NCBI GenBank assembly: GCA_963851245.1
Contig: CAWKOH010000016.1
Span: 151,534 to 215,533, forward strand
Source: CAWKOH01 sp963851245
GTDB taxonomy: Bacteria > Actinomycetota > Acidimicrobiia > Acidimicrobiales > Palsa-688
Length of the DNA stretch: 64,000 nt
Reading direction: 5' to 3'
Every line of letters begins with the position of its first letter. Position 1 is the first letter of the stretch. A program made the translations under genes and the position numbers. The notes under the pieces are model-generated. The model ran no database searches. It was not told where the DNA came from and saw only the letters and a program-made list of their open reading frames with translations. This document shows, one piece after another, positions 9,686-18,451 of the stretch.

Positions 9686-11295
9686 CCGACTCAACTCTGA
9701 CCATTGATTCAGCCCTGTGCCGGGCCATCGATGAGTTCTCAGATCGACCCGCCCTCGTTGACGGAGAGCGGCGGTTGACGTACCAGGAGCTCGGATCAGA
9801 AGTCGCTCGCGTCGCTGGTGCTTTGCGAGAGATCGGAGTCGGGAATGGCGACCGTATAGCCGTTTGGTTGCCGAATCGTATTGAGTGGGTCGTAGCCTTC
9901 TTTGCGGCCATCCGGCTCGGCGCAGTGGTCGTCCCCATCAACACGGCGCTGTCGGTCGACGAGGCGCGGTACTTGGTCGAACAATCGGGGTCCTCCGTGC
10001 TCGTTCTTCAGCCGCGATACCGGGACCGGAACTACCTCGAAGATGCCATCGGACTGAGAGATTCTCTGGATCCCGCTGAGCTGAGGCTGATTGTCGTAGG
10101 CACCACCGAAGGTTCCGTCGGAGTGCTCAACTGGAGCGGCCTGACGGACGGCGAACCCGAGCTGGGCGGGTTCAGAGATGTTTCTACCGAGGAACCGACC
10201 TTGATCCTGTACACCTCCGGGACCACGGGCAAGCCCAAGGGGGCACAGCACACTCACCAGTTTGTCGCCGCCCTGCAATCCGCGGCCGGGCGGCTTCGGC
10301 TCGGAGAGGACGACGCGGTCGTGCTTTACCTGCCCCTGTATCACGTGTACGCCTTGCTGGTCGGGATGGTGATGATGCTCATCAACGGGGCCAAGGTGGT
10401 GCTGATGAGCCAGTTCCACGCCGCCGGGTCCTTGCAGTTGATGGTCGAGGAAAAGGCGACAGTCGTATTCGGGGTGCCAACCACCTATCTTGACCAGCTC
10501 GCCGAGCCCGATATCGGTACTTATGACCTGTCGGCGGTGAGGTTCGCCTTCACGCCTTTTCCGGCCGACCTGTGCTACCGGGTGAGTGAGCGCTTCGGGT
10601 ACTGCCTCAATACCTACGGCATGACCGAAACCGCCTCCGTCGCATTTCTTGCTTCTCTAGACGATCCACAAGCAATATCGATCGAATCGGCGGGGTACCC
10701 GGTGGATGGGCTCGAGGCCAAGATCGTGGAGGAAGGCAACTCCGAACCGCTCCCGGCGGGGCAACCGGGGGAGCTCCTTCTACGGGGACCGTCGATTATG
10801 ACTCACTACTACGACAAGCCGGAGGAGACGGCCCGCTCACGCACTCTGGACGGATGGTTTCGAACGGGCGATCGGGCATCCCTGGACGACGCCGGTCGGC
10901 TCCACTTCTACGGTCGGCAAAGCGACCAGCTGCGCGTCGGCGGCGAGATGGTCGACCCTGTGGAGATCGAGACCGCGATTCAGGGCCACCCCGACGTCGA
11001 GCGAGCTGCAGTGGCAGGGGTACCCGACGATCGTCTGGGCCAGGTCCCCTACGCCTGGGTGCAGCTCCGGCGAGGTGTTCAGAACGATCCTGTGGACCTA
11101 TCCGACTTCATCGGTTCGCGCCTGGCCTGGTTCAAACGGCCTCGTCGAATCACCATCGTCCAGTCGCTACCCACAACACCGAGCGGCAAGGTTCAGAAGT
11201 ATCGGCTCCTGGCGGGCGAGGCTGAGGTTCTTCAACCGGAAGCCCGTCACGCGGCCAGCGCCGCCGGCGTCCCGGTCGGGTCCTCGGAGCCATAG
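9682..11295 (+). CDS. AMP-dependent acyl/aryl-CoA synthetase (probable CTG start)
   Basis: Adenylate-forming ligase, about 537 residues. Core motifs are YTSGTTGKPKG (near residue 176), TYGMTE, GWFRTGD and the C-terminal lysine in TPSGKVQKYRL. It activates a carboxylic acid to its CoA thioester at the cost of ATP. The first usual start codon is TTG at 9775, but family similarity (IDSALCRAIDEFSDRPALVD) extends upstream in frame to CTG at 9682. That CTG overlaps the previous TGA and is preceded seven bases away by GGAGG at 9670. I therefore take CTG as the start, which is inferred and rare. It forms an operon with the ThDP enzyme. The exact acid is unknown. Confidence 0.85.
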   Translation: MTDSTLTIDSALCRAIDEFSDRPALVDGERRLTYQELGSEVARVAGALREIGVGNGDRIAVWLPNRIEWVVAFFAAIRLGAVVVPINTALSVDEARYLVEQSGSSVLVLQPRYRDRNYLEDAIGLRDSLDPAELRLIVVGTTEGSVGVLNWSGLTDGEPELGGFRDVSTEEPTLILYTSGTTGKPKGAQHTHQFVAALQSAAGRLRLGEDDAVVLYLPLYHVYALLVGMVMMLINGAKVVLMSQFHAAGSLQLMVEEKATVVFGVPTTYLDQLAEPDIGTYDLSAVRFAFTPFPADLCYRVSERFGYCLNTYGMTETASVAFLASLDDPQAISIESAGYPVDGLEAKIVEEGNSEPLPAGQPGELLLRGPSIMTHYYDKPEETARSRTLDGWFRTGDRASLDDAGRLHFYGRQSDQLRVGGEMVDPVEIETAIQGHPDVERAAVAGVPDDRLGQVPYAWVQLRRGVQNDPVDLSDFIGSRLAWFKRPRRITIVQSLPTTPSGKVQKYRLLAGEAEVLQPEARHAASAAGVPVGSSEP

Positions 11296-11353
11296 AGGTC
11301 CAGCAGCCGCCGCCAGTAGGTATTGGGCACGTCGGAAACCACCTCCTCCAATA

Positions 11354-11371
11354 GTCAACACTAGCGTTGAC
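11354..11371. promoter_or_regulatory. Regulon palindrome 2 (GTCAACACTAGCGTTGAC)
   Basis: 18-bp palindrome 27 bases before the ATG of the enoyl-CoA hydratase gene. It would also control the downstream tetR, giving autoregulation. Confidence 0.75.
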
Positions 11372-11398
11372 CATCTACGGCTTCGCAAGGATGGTCCT

Positions 11399-12217
11399 AT
11401 GTACGAACAGATTCGGTACGAAGTCGACGATCCAGTGGCCGTGGTCACTCTCAATCGGCCAGCTCAACTGAACGCCTGGACCCCTCAGATGGACGACGAG
11501 GTGCGGCATGCGGTCGCCCGGGCCGAGCAGGACCGTTCCGTGGTCGGCATCGTTATCACCGGAGCCGGTCGTGGCTTCTGCGCCGGGGGTGACATGGAGG
11601 TGCTCGCGTCCCGGCGACCCGGATCGACGAGTGCGAGTTCTTCGACGGCCAGCACCTTTGCGGACAGCTCGGGCGGGGACTTTGACGGCCGGTTCACCTG
11701 GCTTCTCCGGGTGCGGAAGCCGGTGATCGCGGCGATCAACGGCCCGGTCGCAGGTATGGCGATCGCGCTCATCCTGTGCTGTGATATCCGCTTCATGGCG
11801 GAGGACGCACCGTTGGTCACCGCCTTCTCACAACGTGGTCTGATTGCCGAATGGGGGGTTTCATGGCTTCTCCCTCGCATTGTCGGTACCGGTAACGCCC
11901 TTGACTTGCTGTTTTCGTCCCGGCGCATCCTGGGGCGCGAGGCGGCAGAGATGGGGCTCGTACAGCGTTCCCTCCCGGCCAGGGAGGTGGTTTCCCACAG
12001 CATCAAATATGTGCAGCTACTTGCGGCCCACAGTTCCCCGACGTCCCTTTCGATCATGAAGAGGCAGGTGTACACACAGCAAACCGCTCCACTTGGTTTG
12101 GCAGAACGAGAGGGCCGGTTGCTAATGCTCGAGAGCTTTGGGCGGCCCGATTTTCAGGAAGGAATTCTGTCCTTCCAGGAGAAGCGTTCCCCCAAGTTCG
12201 CTCGTCTCGGGGAATAG
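11399..12217 (+). CDS. Enoyl-CoA hydratase/isomerase family protein
   Basis: Crotonase-fold enzyme of 272 residues. The first oxyanion segment is GRGFCAGGDMEVL (about residues 57-69). The second is NGPVAGMAIALILCCDIRF, and a catalytic-position glutamate lies in GLIAEWGVSWLLPR. It hydrates or isomerises, or for some members cleaves, a CoA thioester made by the ligase encoded just upstream. A serine/threonine-rich insert (about residues 75-92) follows the oxyanion loop. The ATG at 11399 has AAGGA eight bases upstream. The regulator gene follows after 14 bases, so the two are probably co-transcribed from the palindrome-bearing promoter. Confidence 0.9.
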   Translation: MYEQIRYEVDDPVAVVTLNRPAQLNAWTPQMDDEVRHAVARAEQDRSVVGIVITGAGRGFCAGGDMEVLASRRPGSTSASSSTASTFADSSGGDFDGRFTWLLRVRKPVIAAINGPVAGMAIALILCCDIRFMAEDAPLVTAFSQRGLIAEWGVSWLLPRIVGTGNALDLLFSSRRILGREAAEMGLVQRSLPAREVVSHSIKYVQLLAAHSSPTSLSIMKRQVYTQQTAPLGLAEREGRLLMLESFGRPDFQEGILSFQEKRSPKFARLGE

Positions 12218-12231
12218 GACCGACGGCCCGG

Positions 12232-13002
12232 ATGACCGTTATACCTCGATCGTCGTACGCTCAGGTGCTTTCCCCGGCTTTGGGCCTGTGCAATGATGCG
12301 ACCGTGGACCTGAATTCCAGCACTCTGGCCCAGAGGCGTTCCGCCGCTGAGAAGAAGGACAGGGCCAGATACGGCGAAAAGCGTGATCGAATCATCGCCG
12401 CGGCCGGACCGGTCCTCGAGCAGTTAGGACTGCAAGGTGCGACCGTGGGGGCCATAGCCAAGGAGGCGGGGCTCGACCGAGCGACCGTCTACTACTACTT
12501 CCCCGATAAGTTTGCGATCTTCCGGGCGGCGATCCACCTCGGGCTGGAGGAGATGTTCGAGTCACTGGACGCCATTGCTAATGAGACGACTCCCTTTGAA
12601 GCGCGCCTTCGCGATGCGATCCGGGCGGTGATGGACGTATTCGAACGCCATTACCCGTATCTCTATATCTACTTTCGCGAGGGCGCTACCTCCGAGGTCA
12701 TCGATAAGAACATCAATGCCGAGACGCTGCACTCTGGTGTTAGGTACGAAGAGGTGTTGTTGGGCATCATTCAGGGCGGCGTCGATTCCGGGGAGTTTGT
12801 CAAGATCCTGCCGGCCAAGGTGACGGTCAACTTGATCGTAGGGATGCTCAACTGGACCTACGCCTGGTTCCGTCCGGACGGCCCATTAAGCGGTCGCGAC
12901 ATAGCCGATGGAATGACCGAGACCTTGCTGGCGCCCATGCTCGCCCGACCAAAGCGGTCACCTCGGGCCACGAAGCGGCCGTCACGGAGGGGCTCCTCAT
13001 AG
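12232..13002 (+). CDS. TetR/AcrR family transcriptional regulator
   Basis: DNA-binding repressor with an N-terminal TetR helix-turn-helix: RDRIIAAAGPVLEQLG, then VGAIAKEAGLDRATVYYYF. The C-terminal helical ligand domain is about 150 residues, and the tail is basic (RPKRSPRATKRPSRR). ATG 12232 gives 256 residues. GTG 12304 would give 232 with a more usual tail length, and neither has a clear ribosome site. It is the only regulator gene in the first 24 kb and sits in the middle of six identical-pattern palindromes. I infer that it binds them and is released by a pathway intermediate, perhaps a CoA thioester as for KstR2 and PaaR-type relatives. Confidence 0.9.
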   Translation: MTVIPRSSYAQVLSPALGLCNDATVDLNSSTLAQRRSAAEKKDRARYGEKRDRIIAAAGPVLEQLGLQGATVGAIAKEAGLDRATVYYYFPDKFAIFRAAIHLGLEEMFESLDAIANETTPFEARLRDAIRAVMDVFERHYPYLYIYFREGATSEVIDKNINAETLHSGVRYEEVLLGIIQGGVDSGEFVKILPAKVTVNLIVGMLNWTYAWFRPDGPLSGRDIADGMTETLLAPMLARPKRSPRATKRPSRRGSS

Positions 13003-13071
13003 TTCGGGCCCTCCGCCTGCTGGTCATAGAAGGACGATGGTCCGGGCGGCATTGTCTCCATGCTGAAGAAA

Positions 13072-13089
13072 ATCCACACAGGTGTTGAA
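13072..13089. promoter_or_regulatory. Regulon palindrome 3, degenerate (ATCCACACAGGTGTTGAA)
   Basis: One good half-site (GTGTTGA) and one weaker half (TCCACAC), 95 bases before the amidohydrolase at 13185. The spacing and half-site orientation are the same as in the other five copies. Confidence 0.5.
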
Positions 13090-13184
13090 AATCGGGGTGG
13101 AGCGACCGTAACATGGTAAGGCCTGCTCCGCCGTCTCAGGCGGGGGGTCCTGAAGTCGGCCGCATGCTCGCAAAGGGGAACGCA

Positions 13185-14446
13185 ATGGGCTTTATTGACG
13201 TGGACTCCCATGTCCTGGAGGTGCCCGACACTTGGAGCTACCTCGAACCCTCTGAGCAGCATTTCCGACCGCAGGTGGCTCGCTTCGAGGACGGCTCTGT
13301 TGTGCGACTCGGCGCCCGTGCCTCCAAGGCCGGTCTACCCCGGACCCCGTCGCAACTCTATTTTGTGGGTGACACCTGGACCCGCTACATACCAGCGCAT
13401 GGCGCCATGTCCCCGCACGTGAACTTGTACGACCCCGACATGCTGGATCTGACCGACCCGGGTAAGCGGATCGAAGTGCTCGACGCGCTCGGGTATCGAC
13501 GTCCAGGTGCTGATCTCTACGTTCTACATCGGTACCGAGATCCACAATCCGCTGGAGGAGGCCGCGTCTGGCCCGGAGTTACAACAGGTGGATGGCGGAT
13601 AGGCTCCACGGCTACACAGACCGTCTTCGCTGGGTCCTGCGCCCTCCCCTCCGTATGCTTGACCGCGCCCTCGAGGAGGTGGAATTCGGGGCCAGGCATG
13701 GAGCGGTCGGGGTGCACCTTCGCGGAGTCGAGCACGATCTCTTCTTGTGCGATCCCTACATCTACCCTCTTTACGCCAAGGCCCAGGAGTTGGATCTGGC
13801 GATCGTGGTCCACAACGGCGGGACCATTCGAATGAGGCCCGGGATTCCAATCGGCAACTTCGTGCCCCAGCCTCCAGCGTTAATGCTACAGCACATGAAC
13901 ATCATGGCTGGATTCCACGCAGTGATCGGGTCGGACCTCACGGACCACTTCCCGCGGTTGCGGTGGGGGTTCATCGAGGGTGGAGCCCTTTTCACCCTGC
14001 CGGTCATCCATCAGCACGCCCGGCGCGACATGAGTATAGGTGTACAGCCCTTTCTAGACCCGAAGCCCATACGCGGCGAGGACATCGAGAGGATGAACAT
14101 CTTCGTCTCGGTACAGACGGACGAAGACGTTCCCTATCTTGCGGCGGCGTTGGGTGAGCAGACCTTGACCGTGGGCAGCGACTTCGGACACAACGACCTG
14201 GGGACAGAGCTGGGTGCCCACCAGACCATTTTGGCAAGAGCGGATGTGCCATCTCACCTGGCGTCCCGGATGGTTGACCAGAACGGCCGCAAGCTGTACG
14301 CCATCGCTGAGGACTTTCGGCCTGCCCCGTCGGGACTCGCGGACGTGATCCCACACGTCCGGGCCGCTGCTGGAGGTCCGCCGATCGTGTGGCCGACCTG
14401 GGTACGGGAGTTGAGAAATTCGGCCCCAAAGCTCCAGCCGAACTGA
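13185..14446 (+). CDS. Amidohydrolase family 2 hydrolase, second copy (two frameshifts)
   Basis: About 420 residues when two one-base shifts (near 13494 and near 13568) are corrected. Before them it reads MGFIDVDSHVLEVPDTWSY with the DSH metal motif. Between them it reads IDVQVLISTFYIGTEIHNP. After them it reads ARSYNRWMADRLHGYTDRLRWV and continues through IVVHNGG and VGSDFGHND to the stop. All three pieces match one Amidohydro_2 enzyme in order with nothing lost, so sequencing error or very recent mutation is likely. It is a paralogue of the protein at 3176. It lies downstream of palindrome 3 and 19 bases before the molybdenum hydroxylase gene. Confidence 0.8.
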
Positions 14447-14465
14447 CTGCCGCGAGGACCGGTCC

Positions 14466-16802
14466 GTGCCCGGGCAGGAGGTCGGTTCGGGTCGTGGGCA
14501 AGGGGAGGAGGCGCGCCCCGAAGCCCACGACCGGAGGCCGAGGCTAGAAGACCACGAGCTCCTCCTAGGCCGGGCGGTTTTCACCGAAGACCTGCCAGTG
14601 GCCGGCCTGCTCCATGCTCGAATGGTCCGATCCACGTGCGCTCATGCACAGATCCTGTGCATCGAGACCGCTGACGCCCGCAACGCGCCGGGAGTGGTGG
14701 GGGTATACACCGCCAAGGACCTGCGTCTGCCGAAGTTGTCCTTTGCCATTCCGGGAGCACCGATTTCAGACGACTTCGGGCGTCCCCCAATGGCGGACGA
14801 CGCCGTCCGATTCGTAGGGGAAATCGTGGCCATCGTCGTGGCCGCGAGCCCAGCGCAGGCGGCCGATGCGGCCGAACTGGTAATGGTCGACTATGAGCAA
14901 TTGCCCGTTGTGGTGGGAATCGAGGAAGCGCTGGCACCCAGCGCCGTGCCGGTATTCTCCGCAGCAGGCGGCAATATCGTGGCCGAGGTTCCGTTTGAGT
15001 CGGGAGTCCGGCCGGAATCCGACCTTGTGACCATTCGTCAACGGGTGGTGAATCATCGGGTGGCGGTGGCACCGATGGAAGGCGAGGCCATCCTGGTTGT
15101 GCCCGGCGAGCCCGATGGTTTGCGGATCCATGCGGCCACACAGACCCCGCATTCGCTGCGCGACGGCGTGGCCGTCATGTTCGATCTGTCGCCTGACTCG
15201 GTGTACGTGGCAACGCCTGCTGTCGGAGGGGGATTCGGAGGCAAGATCCGGGTCAGCGCCGAGTATGCGATAACCGTCGCGGCCGCATTGCGGTGCGGGC
15301 GCCCGCTCCGTTGGGTGCAACAGCGTGACGAGAACCTGACGTCCATGCACGGCCGAGATCACCTCTTCGACATCGAGGTCGAGGCCTCCGCGTCCGGTGA
15401 TCTGCGTTCCATTCGGGTCGATTGTTTCACGAACGTAGGCGCCTATCCCGGGTTCGGCTGCTTTATTCCGTTAACCGCCCGCGGAGTGGCGTCAGGGCCG
15501 TATGATCCGGACTACTTGTCGTTCAACATCCACTATGTGACGACCCACACCGCTCCTACCGGAGCCTTCAGAGGAGCCGGCCGCCCTGAGGCGACCGATA
15601 TCCTCGAGCGGGCCGCGGACATGCTGGCGGTGCGGTTAGGGATCGATCCGGCGGAGATTCGGAGAAGGAATCTCATCCAAAAGGGACGCTTTCCGTTTCG
15701 CAGCCTGACCGGTGTCACCTACGACTCCGGCGATTATCTAATGGTCCTCGACCGTGCCCTCGAACTGGCCGGCTACTCAGAACTGCGAACGGAGCAGCTG
15801 GCGCGGCGAAGAGCCGGAGACAGTAGGTACATGGGAATCGGGCTCAGCACCTTCGTCGAGCTATCCGGAGCCGGCGCCGGCCTTAGCGGCGAATACGCCT
15901 CGGTAGAGGTGCTACCGGACGGGAATGTCTCGGTCGGGGTCGGAACTGCGGCGCACGGCCAAGGGCACAGGACCGTCTTCACCGACCTGGTCTGCGAGCT
16001 GCTTGGCGTGGACCGCAGCGTCGTTCGATTCGTGGATGGTGACACCCGCCTGGTGGCCCGGGGGGTGGGGACGGGGGGCTCCCGGTCGGCGCAGTTGGGC
16101 GGCAGCGCGGTGGTGATTGCAGCGGAGGCCGTCCTGGACAAGGGGCGCATCTTGGCCGCCCACCTGCTCGAGGCGGCGGTAGAAGACATCGAGGTGTTTC
16201 CTGGAAAGGGACTCGGTGTGCGCGGAACGCCCCGCTCGGCCCTCAGCTGGGGGACGCTGGCCGGTATGGCGTCGGAGGAGGCGTGCTTGCCCCTGGGGAT
16301 GAAGCCGGGGTTGTTCGCCGACCCCGGATTCGAGATGGATACCAGCGGGACCGCTCCTTTCGGCTGCCATGTGGCTGTAGTCGAGGTCGACGCCGAGACG
16401 GGCCGGGTCGACCTCGAGCGGTTTGTCGCGGTGGACGACTGCGGAGTGCTCCTCAACGAGCGGTTGGCCGAGGGGCAGGTTCACGGAGGGGTGTTCGCCG
16501 GGATCAGCCAGGCCTTGTTCGAGGTGGTGGCATACGACGACGACGGGAATCCGGTTACGTCGTCGTTTGCGGACTACAGGATGCCCAGCGCGGCCGATGT
16601 CCCGTCGTATGAATCGACGTTCACCTGCACACCTTCTCCCCGCAATCCGCTAGGTGCGAAGGGAATCGGGGAGGCCGGTACCACGGGGTCACTGGCGGCT
16701 GTGCACAATGCTGTGGTGGACGCCGTCGCCCACCTGGGTGTGACACATATAGATCTGCCGTTGAGCCCCGAACGAGTGTGGCGGGCGATCAACTCGGTCT
16801 GA
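14466..16802 (+). CDS. Xanthine dehydrogenase / CO dehydrogenase family molybdopterin-binding large subunit (form II CoxL-like)
   Basis: Molybdenum hydroxylase large subunit, 778 residues, the usual length. Cofactor motifs are GGGFGGK (near residue 253), AFRGAGRPEA (near 366; form II rather than the AYRCSFR of true CO dehydrogenase), AHGQGHRT, and the catalytic glutamate in AKGIGEAGTTG (near 736). Such enzymes hydroxylate aromatic or heterocyclic rings, or aldehydes, using water. The medium FAD and small iron-sulphur subunits that normally complete the enzyme are absent nearby. They must be encoded elsewhere, or the protein is an orphan. The N-terminal ~25 residues are polar and variable; GTG 14466 is the first in-frame start after the amidohydrolase. 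Confidence 0.88.
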   Translation: MPGQEVGSGRGQGEEARPEAHDRRPRLEDHELLLGRAVFTEDLPVAGLLHARMVRSTCAHAQILCIETADARNAPGVVGVYTAKDLRLPKLSFAIPGAPISDDFGRPPMADDAVRFVGEIVAIVVAASPAQAADAAELVMVDYEQLPVVVGIEEALAPSAVPVFSAAGGNIVAEVPFESGVRPESDLVTIRQRVVNHRVAVAPMEGEAILVVPGEPDGLRIHAATQTPHSLRDGVAVMFDLSPDSVYVATPAVGGGFGGKIRVSAEYAITVAAALRCGRPLRWVQQRDENLTSMHGRDHLFDIEVEASASGDLRSIRVDCFTNVGAYPGFGCFIPLTARGVASGPYDPDYLSFNIHYVTTHTAPTGAFRGAGRPEATDILERAADMLAVRLGIDPAEIRRRNLIQKGRFPFRSLTGVTYDSGDYLMVLDRALELAGYSELRTEQLARRRAGDSRYMGIGLSTFVELSGAGAGLSGEYASVEVLPDGNVSVGVGTAAHGQGHRTVFTDLVCELLGVDRSVVRFVDGDTRLVARGVGTGGSRSAQLGGSAVVIAAEAVLDKGRILAAHLLEAAVEDIEVFPGKGLGVRGTPRSALSWGTLAGMASEEACLPLGMKPGLFADPGFEMDTSGTAPFGCHVAVVEVDAETGRVDLERFVAVDDCGVLLNERLAEGQVHGGVFAGISQALFEVVAYDDDGNPVTSSFADYRMPSAADVPSYESTFTCTPSPRNPLGAKGIGEAGTTGSLAAVHNAVVDAVAHLGVTHIDLPLSPERVWRAINSV

Positions 16803-16830
16803 CCTGGAAATTGGTGGCCGGGCCGGGCTA

Positions 16831-16848
16831 GTCAACATTAATGTTGAA
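16831..16848. promoter_or_regulatory. Regulon palindrome 4 (GTCAACATTAATGTTGAA)
   Basis: Contains a perfect 16-bp palindrome (TCAACATTAATGTTGA, 16832-16847), the most symmetrical copy, 61 bases before the ATG of the first aldehyde dehydrogenase. Confidence 0.8.
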
Positions 16849-16909
16849 AATGACGACTTGGCTGTCTATGCTCATGGGAGGATTCCGTCAGGTCGGAGGT
16901 AAGAGCTCG

Positions 16910-18403
16910 ATGCCCGACGTTTTTGAAGCGTCTCTCCGGGAGAATGAGGAGCGGGCTGCCCGTCTGCTGATGCGCCGATGGGCATTGTCGATCGGCGGAG
17001 AAGCCCGCCAGGCGGTCTCGAACCGACAGTACGGAGTCTCTTCCCCCTATAGCGGCGAGCGGGTTGCCCTTGTTCCGGACGGCGGAGCCGAGGACGCCGG
17101 GCTGGCTGTCGAAGCCGCCAGAAAGGCCTTTGACGGGTGGCGGGCCATTCCAAGCCTCGAACGGGCCCGACTGGTGGAGGGGCTGGCCGCCGCGATCGAG
17201 AACCGGGCCCGCGACTTCGCTGTGCTCGATAGCGTCGACGCTGGTATCCCGATCCTCTATATGGCTCAGGAACTTCAGACCGTCACAACATTCCTGCGCT
17301 ATTTCGCCGGCTTGGCCCTCGAGATGAAAGGGGAAACGATTCCGGCGAGCAGGAACCTGCACTTCACGGAGCGGGTTCCGTTCGGGGTGGTCGTAAGGAT
17401 TGTGCCTTTCAACCACCCGTTCATGTTCGCCGCCAAGAACATCGCTGCCCCTCTTATCGCGGGCAATACAGTCGTCGTCAAGCCCTCCGAGTTGACGCCA
17501 CTCTCGGCCCTGTACCTGGGTGAAGTCGCCAACGAGATATTGCCACCAGGGGTGGTGAACGTCGTGGTGGGTGACGGACCCGAGGTCCCCGACGCGCTCG
17601 TTCGGCACGAAGCCGTGCGTCGAATCGGCTTTACCGGTAGCGACCTCATAGGCCGGAGGATCGTGCAGAGTGGCGCAGAGCATGGCGTCAAGGACGTGAC
17701 CCTCGAACTCGGGGGCAAGGGTGCCCTCATCGCATGCCCTGACGCCGACCCCGTGGAAGTGGCGGAAGCGGCCATCCGAAATATGAACTTCACGTGGTCC
17801 GGACAATCGTGCAGTTCCACCTCGCGGTTGCTCGTACACGAGGACATCGAGTCGGACACCGTCGACGCCGTCGTCAAAGGCTTGGAGAGCCACACCGTCG
17901 GGAATCCGCTGAATCCCGCCTCCCGACAGGGCTCGATCGTCAGTGAGCGACATTACGAACGGATCATGGGATTCATTGCACGAGCGGTGGCGGCCGGTGC
18001 TCGGGTGGTCGCCGGCGGTAGTAGGCCCGAGGGCATCGCCACTGGTTGCTTCATAGCGCCGACGGTGCTGGTGGACGTAGCGCCCGACGCAGAGATCGCG
18101 CAGGAGGAGGTCTTCGGCCCGGTGCTGTCGGTCGTTCGTTGGCGGGATGAGGATGAGGCCATCAGGATCGCCAACAGCGTCAGATACGGTCTGACCGGAA
18201 TCATCTACACCAACGACATCAAGAGGGGCCACCGTATGGCCCGGTGCATCGACGCCGGCATGATCGGCATCAATGGTTCTGGAGCGTCCTTCATAGGGAT
18301 TCCGGCAGGTGGAGTCAAGGCCTCGGGGATCGGAAGGGAGCAATGCCTCGATGAGCTTCTCAGCTACACACAGATCAAGGTCACATCAGTTCACCTCGAT
18401 TGA
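16910..18403 (+). CDS. Aldehyde dehydrogenase family protein (first of tandem pair)
   Basis: NAD(P)-dependent aldehyde dehydrogenase, 497 residues. The general-base glutamate is in VTLELGGKG (near residue 264) and the nucleophilic cysteine in SGQSCSSTSR (near 300). The NAD fold includes FNHPFMFAAKN and FTGSDLIG. It oxidises an aldehyde to the acid, probably one made in this pathway. ATG 16910 has GGAGGT ten bases upstream. Starting at 16841 would put the operator inside the coding region, so that start is rejected. It is followed 48 bases later by another ALDH of a different subgroup, presumably with a different substrate. Confidence 0.92.
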   Translation: MPDVFEASLRENEERAARLLMRRWALSIGGEARQAVSNRQYGVSSPYSGERVALVPDGGAEDAGLAVEAARKAFDGWRAIPSLERARLVEGLAAAIENRARDFAVLDSVDAGIPILYMAQELQTVTTFLRYFAGLALEMKGETIPASRNLHFTERVPFGVVVRIVPFNHPFMFAAKNIAAPLIAGNTVVVKPSELTPLSALYLGEVANEILPPGVVNVVVGDGPEVPDALVRHEAVRRIGFTGSDLIGRRIVQSGAEHGVKDVTLELGGKGALIACPDADPVEVAEAAIRNMNFTWSGQSCSSTSRLLVHEDIESDTVDAVVKGLESHTVGNPLNPASRQGSIVSERHYERIMGFIARAVAAGARVVAGGSRPEGIATGCFIAPTVLVDVAPDAEIAQEEVFGPVLSVVRWRDEDEAIRIANSVRYGLTGIIYTNDIKRGHRMARCIDAGMIGINGSGASFIGIPAGGVKASGIGREQCLDELLSYTQIKVTSVHLD

Positions 18404-18451
18404 ACGTCCCTGCTGTGGCTGAGAAGCGTTTGGGAGAACCGGAGGGAGAGT

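Noticed and set aside
14581..15141. Long minus-strand ORFs across the molybdenum hydroxylase and ALDH genes (also 16838-18343, 4408-5580)
   Set aside because: Shadows of high-GC plus-strand genes; no motifs, and the opposite strand has full family signatures.
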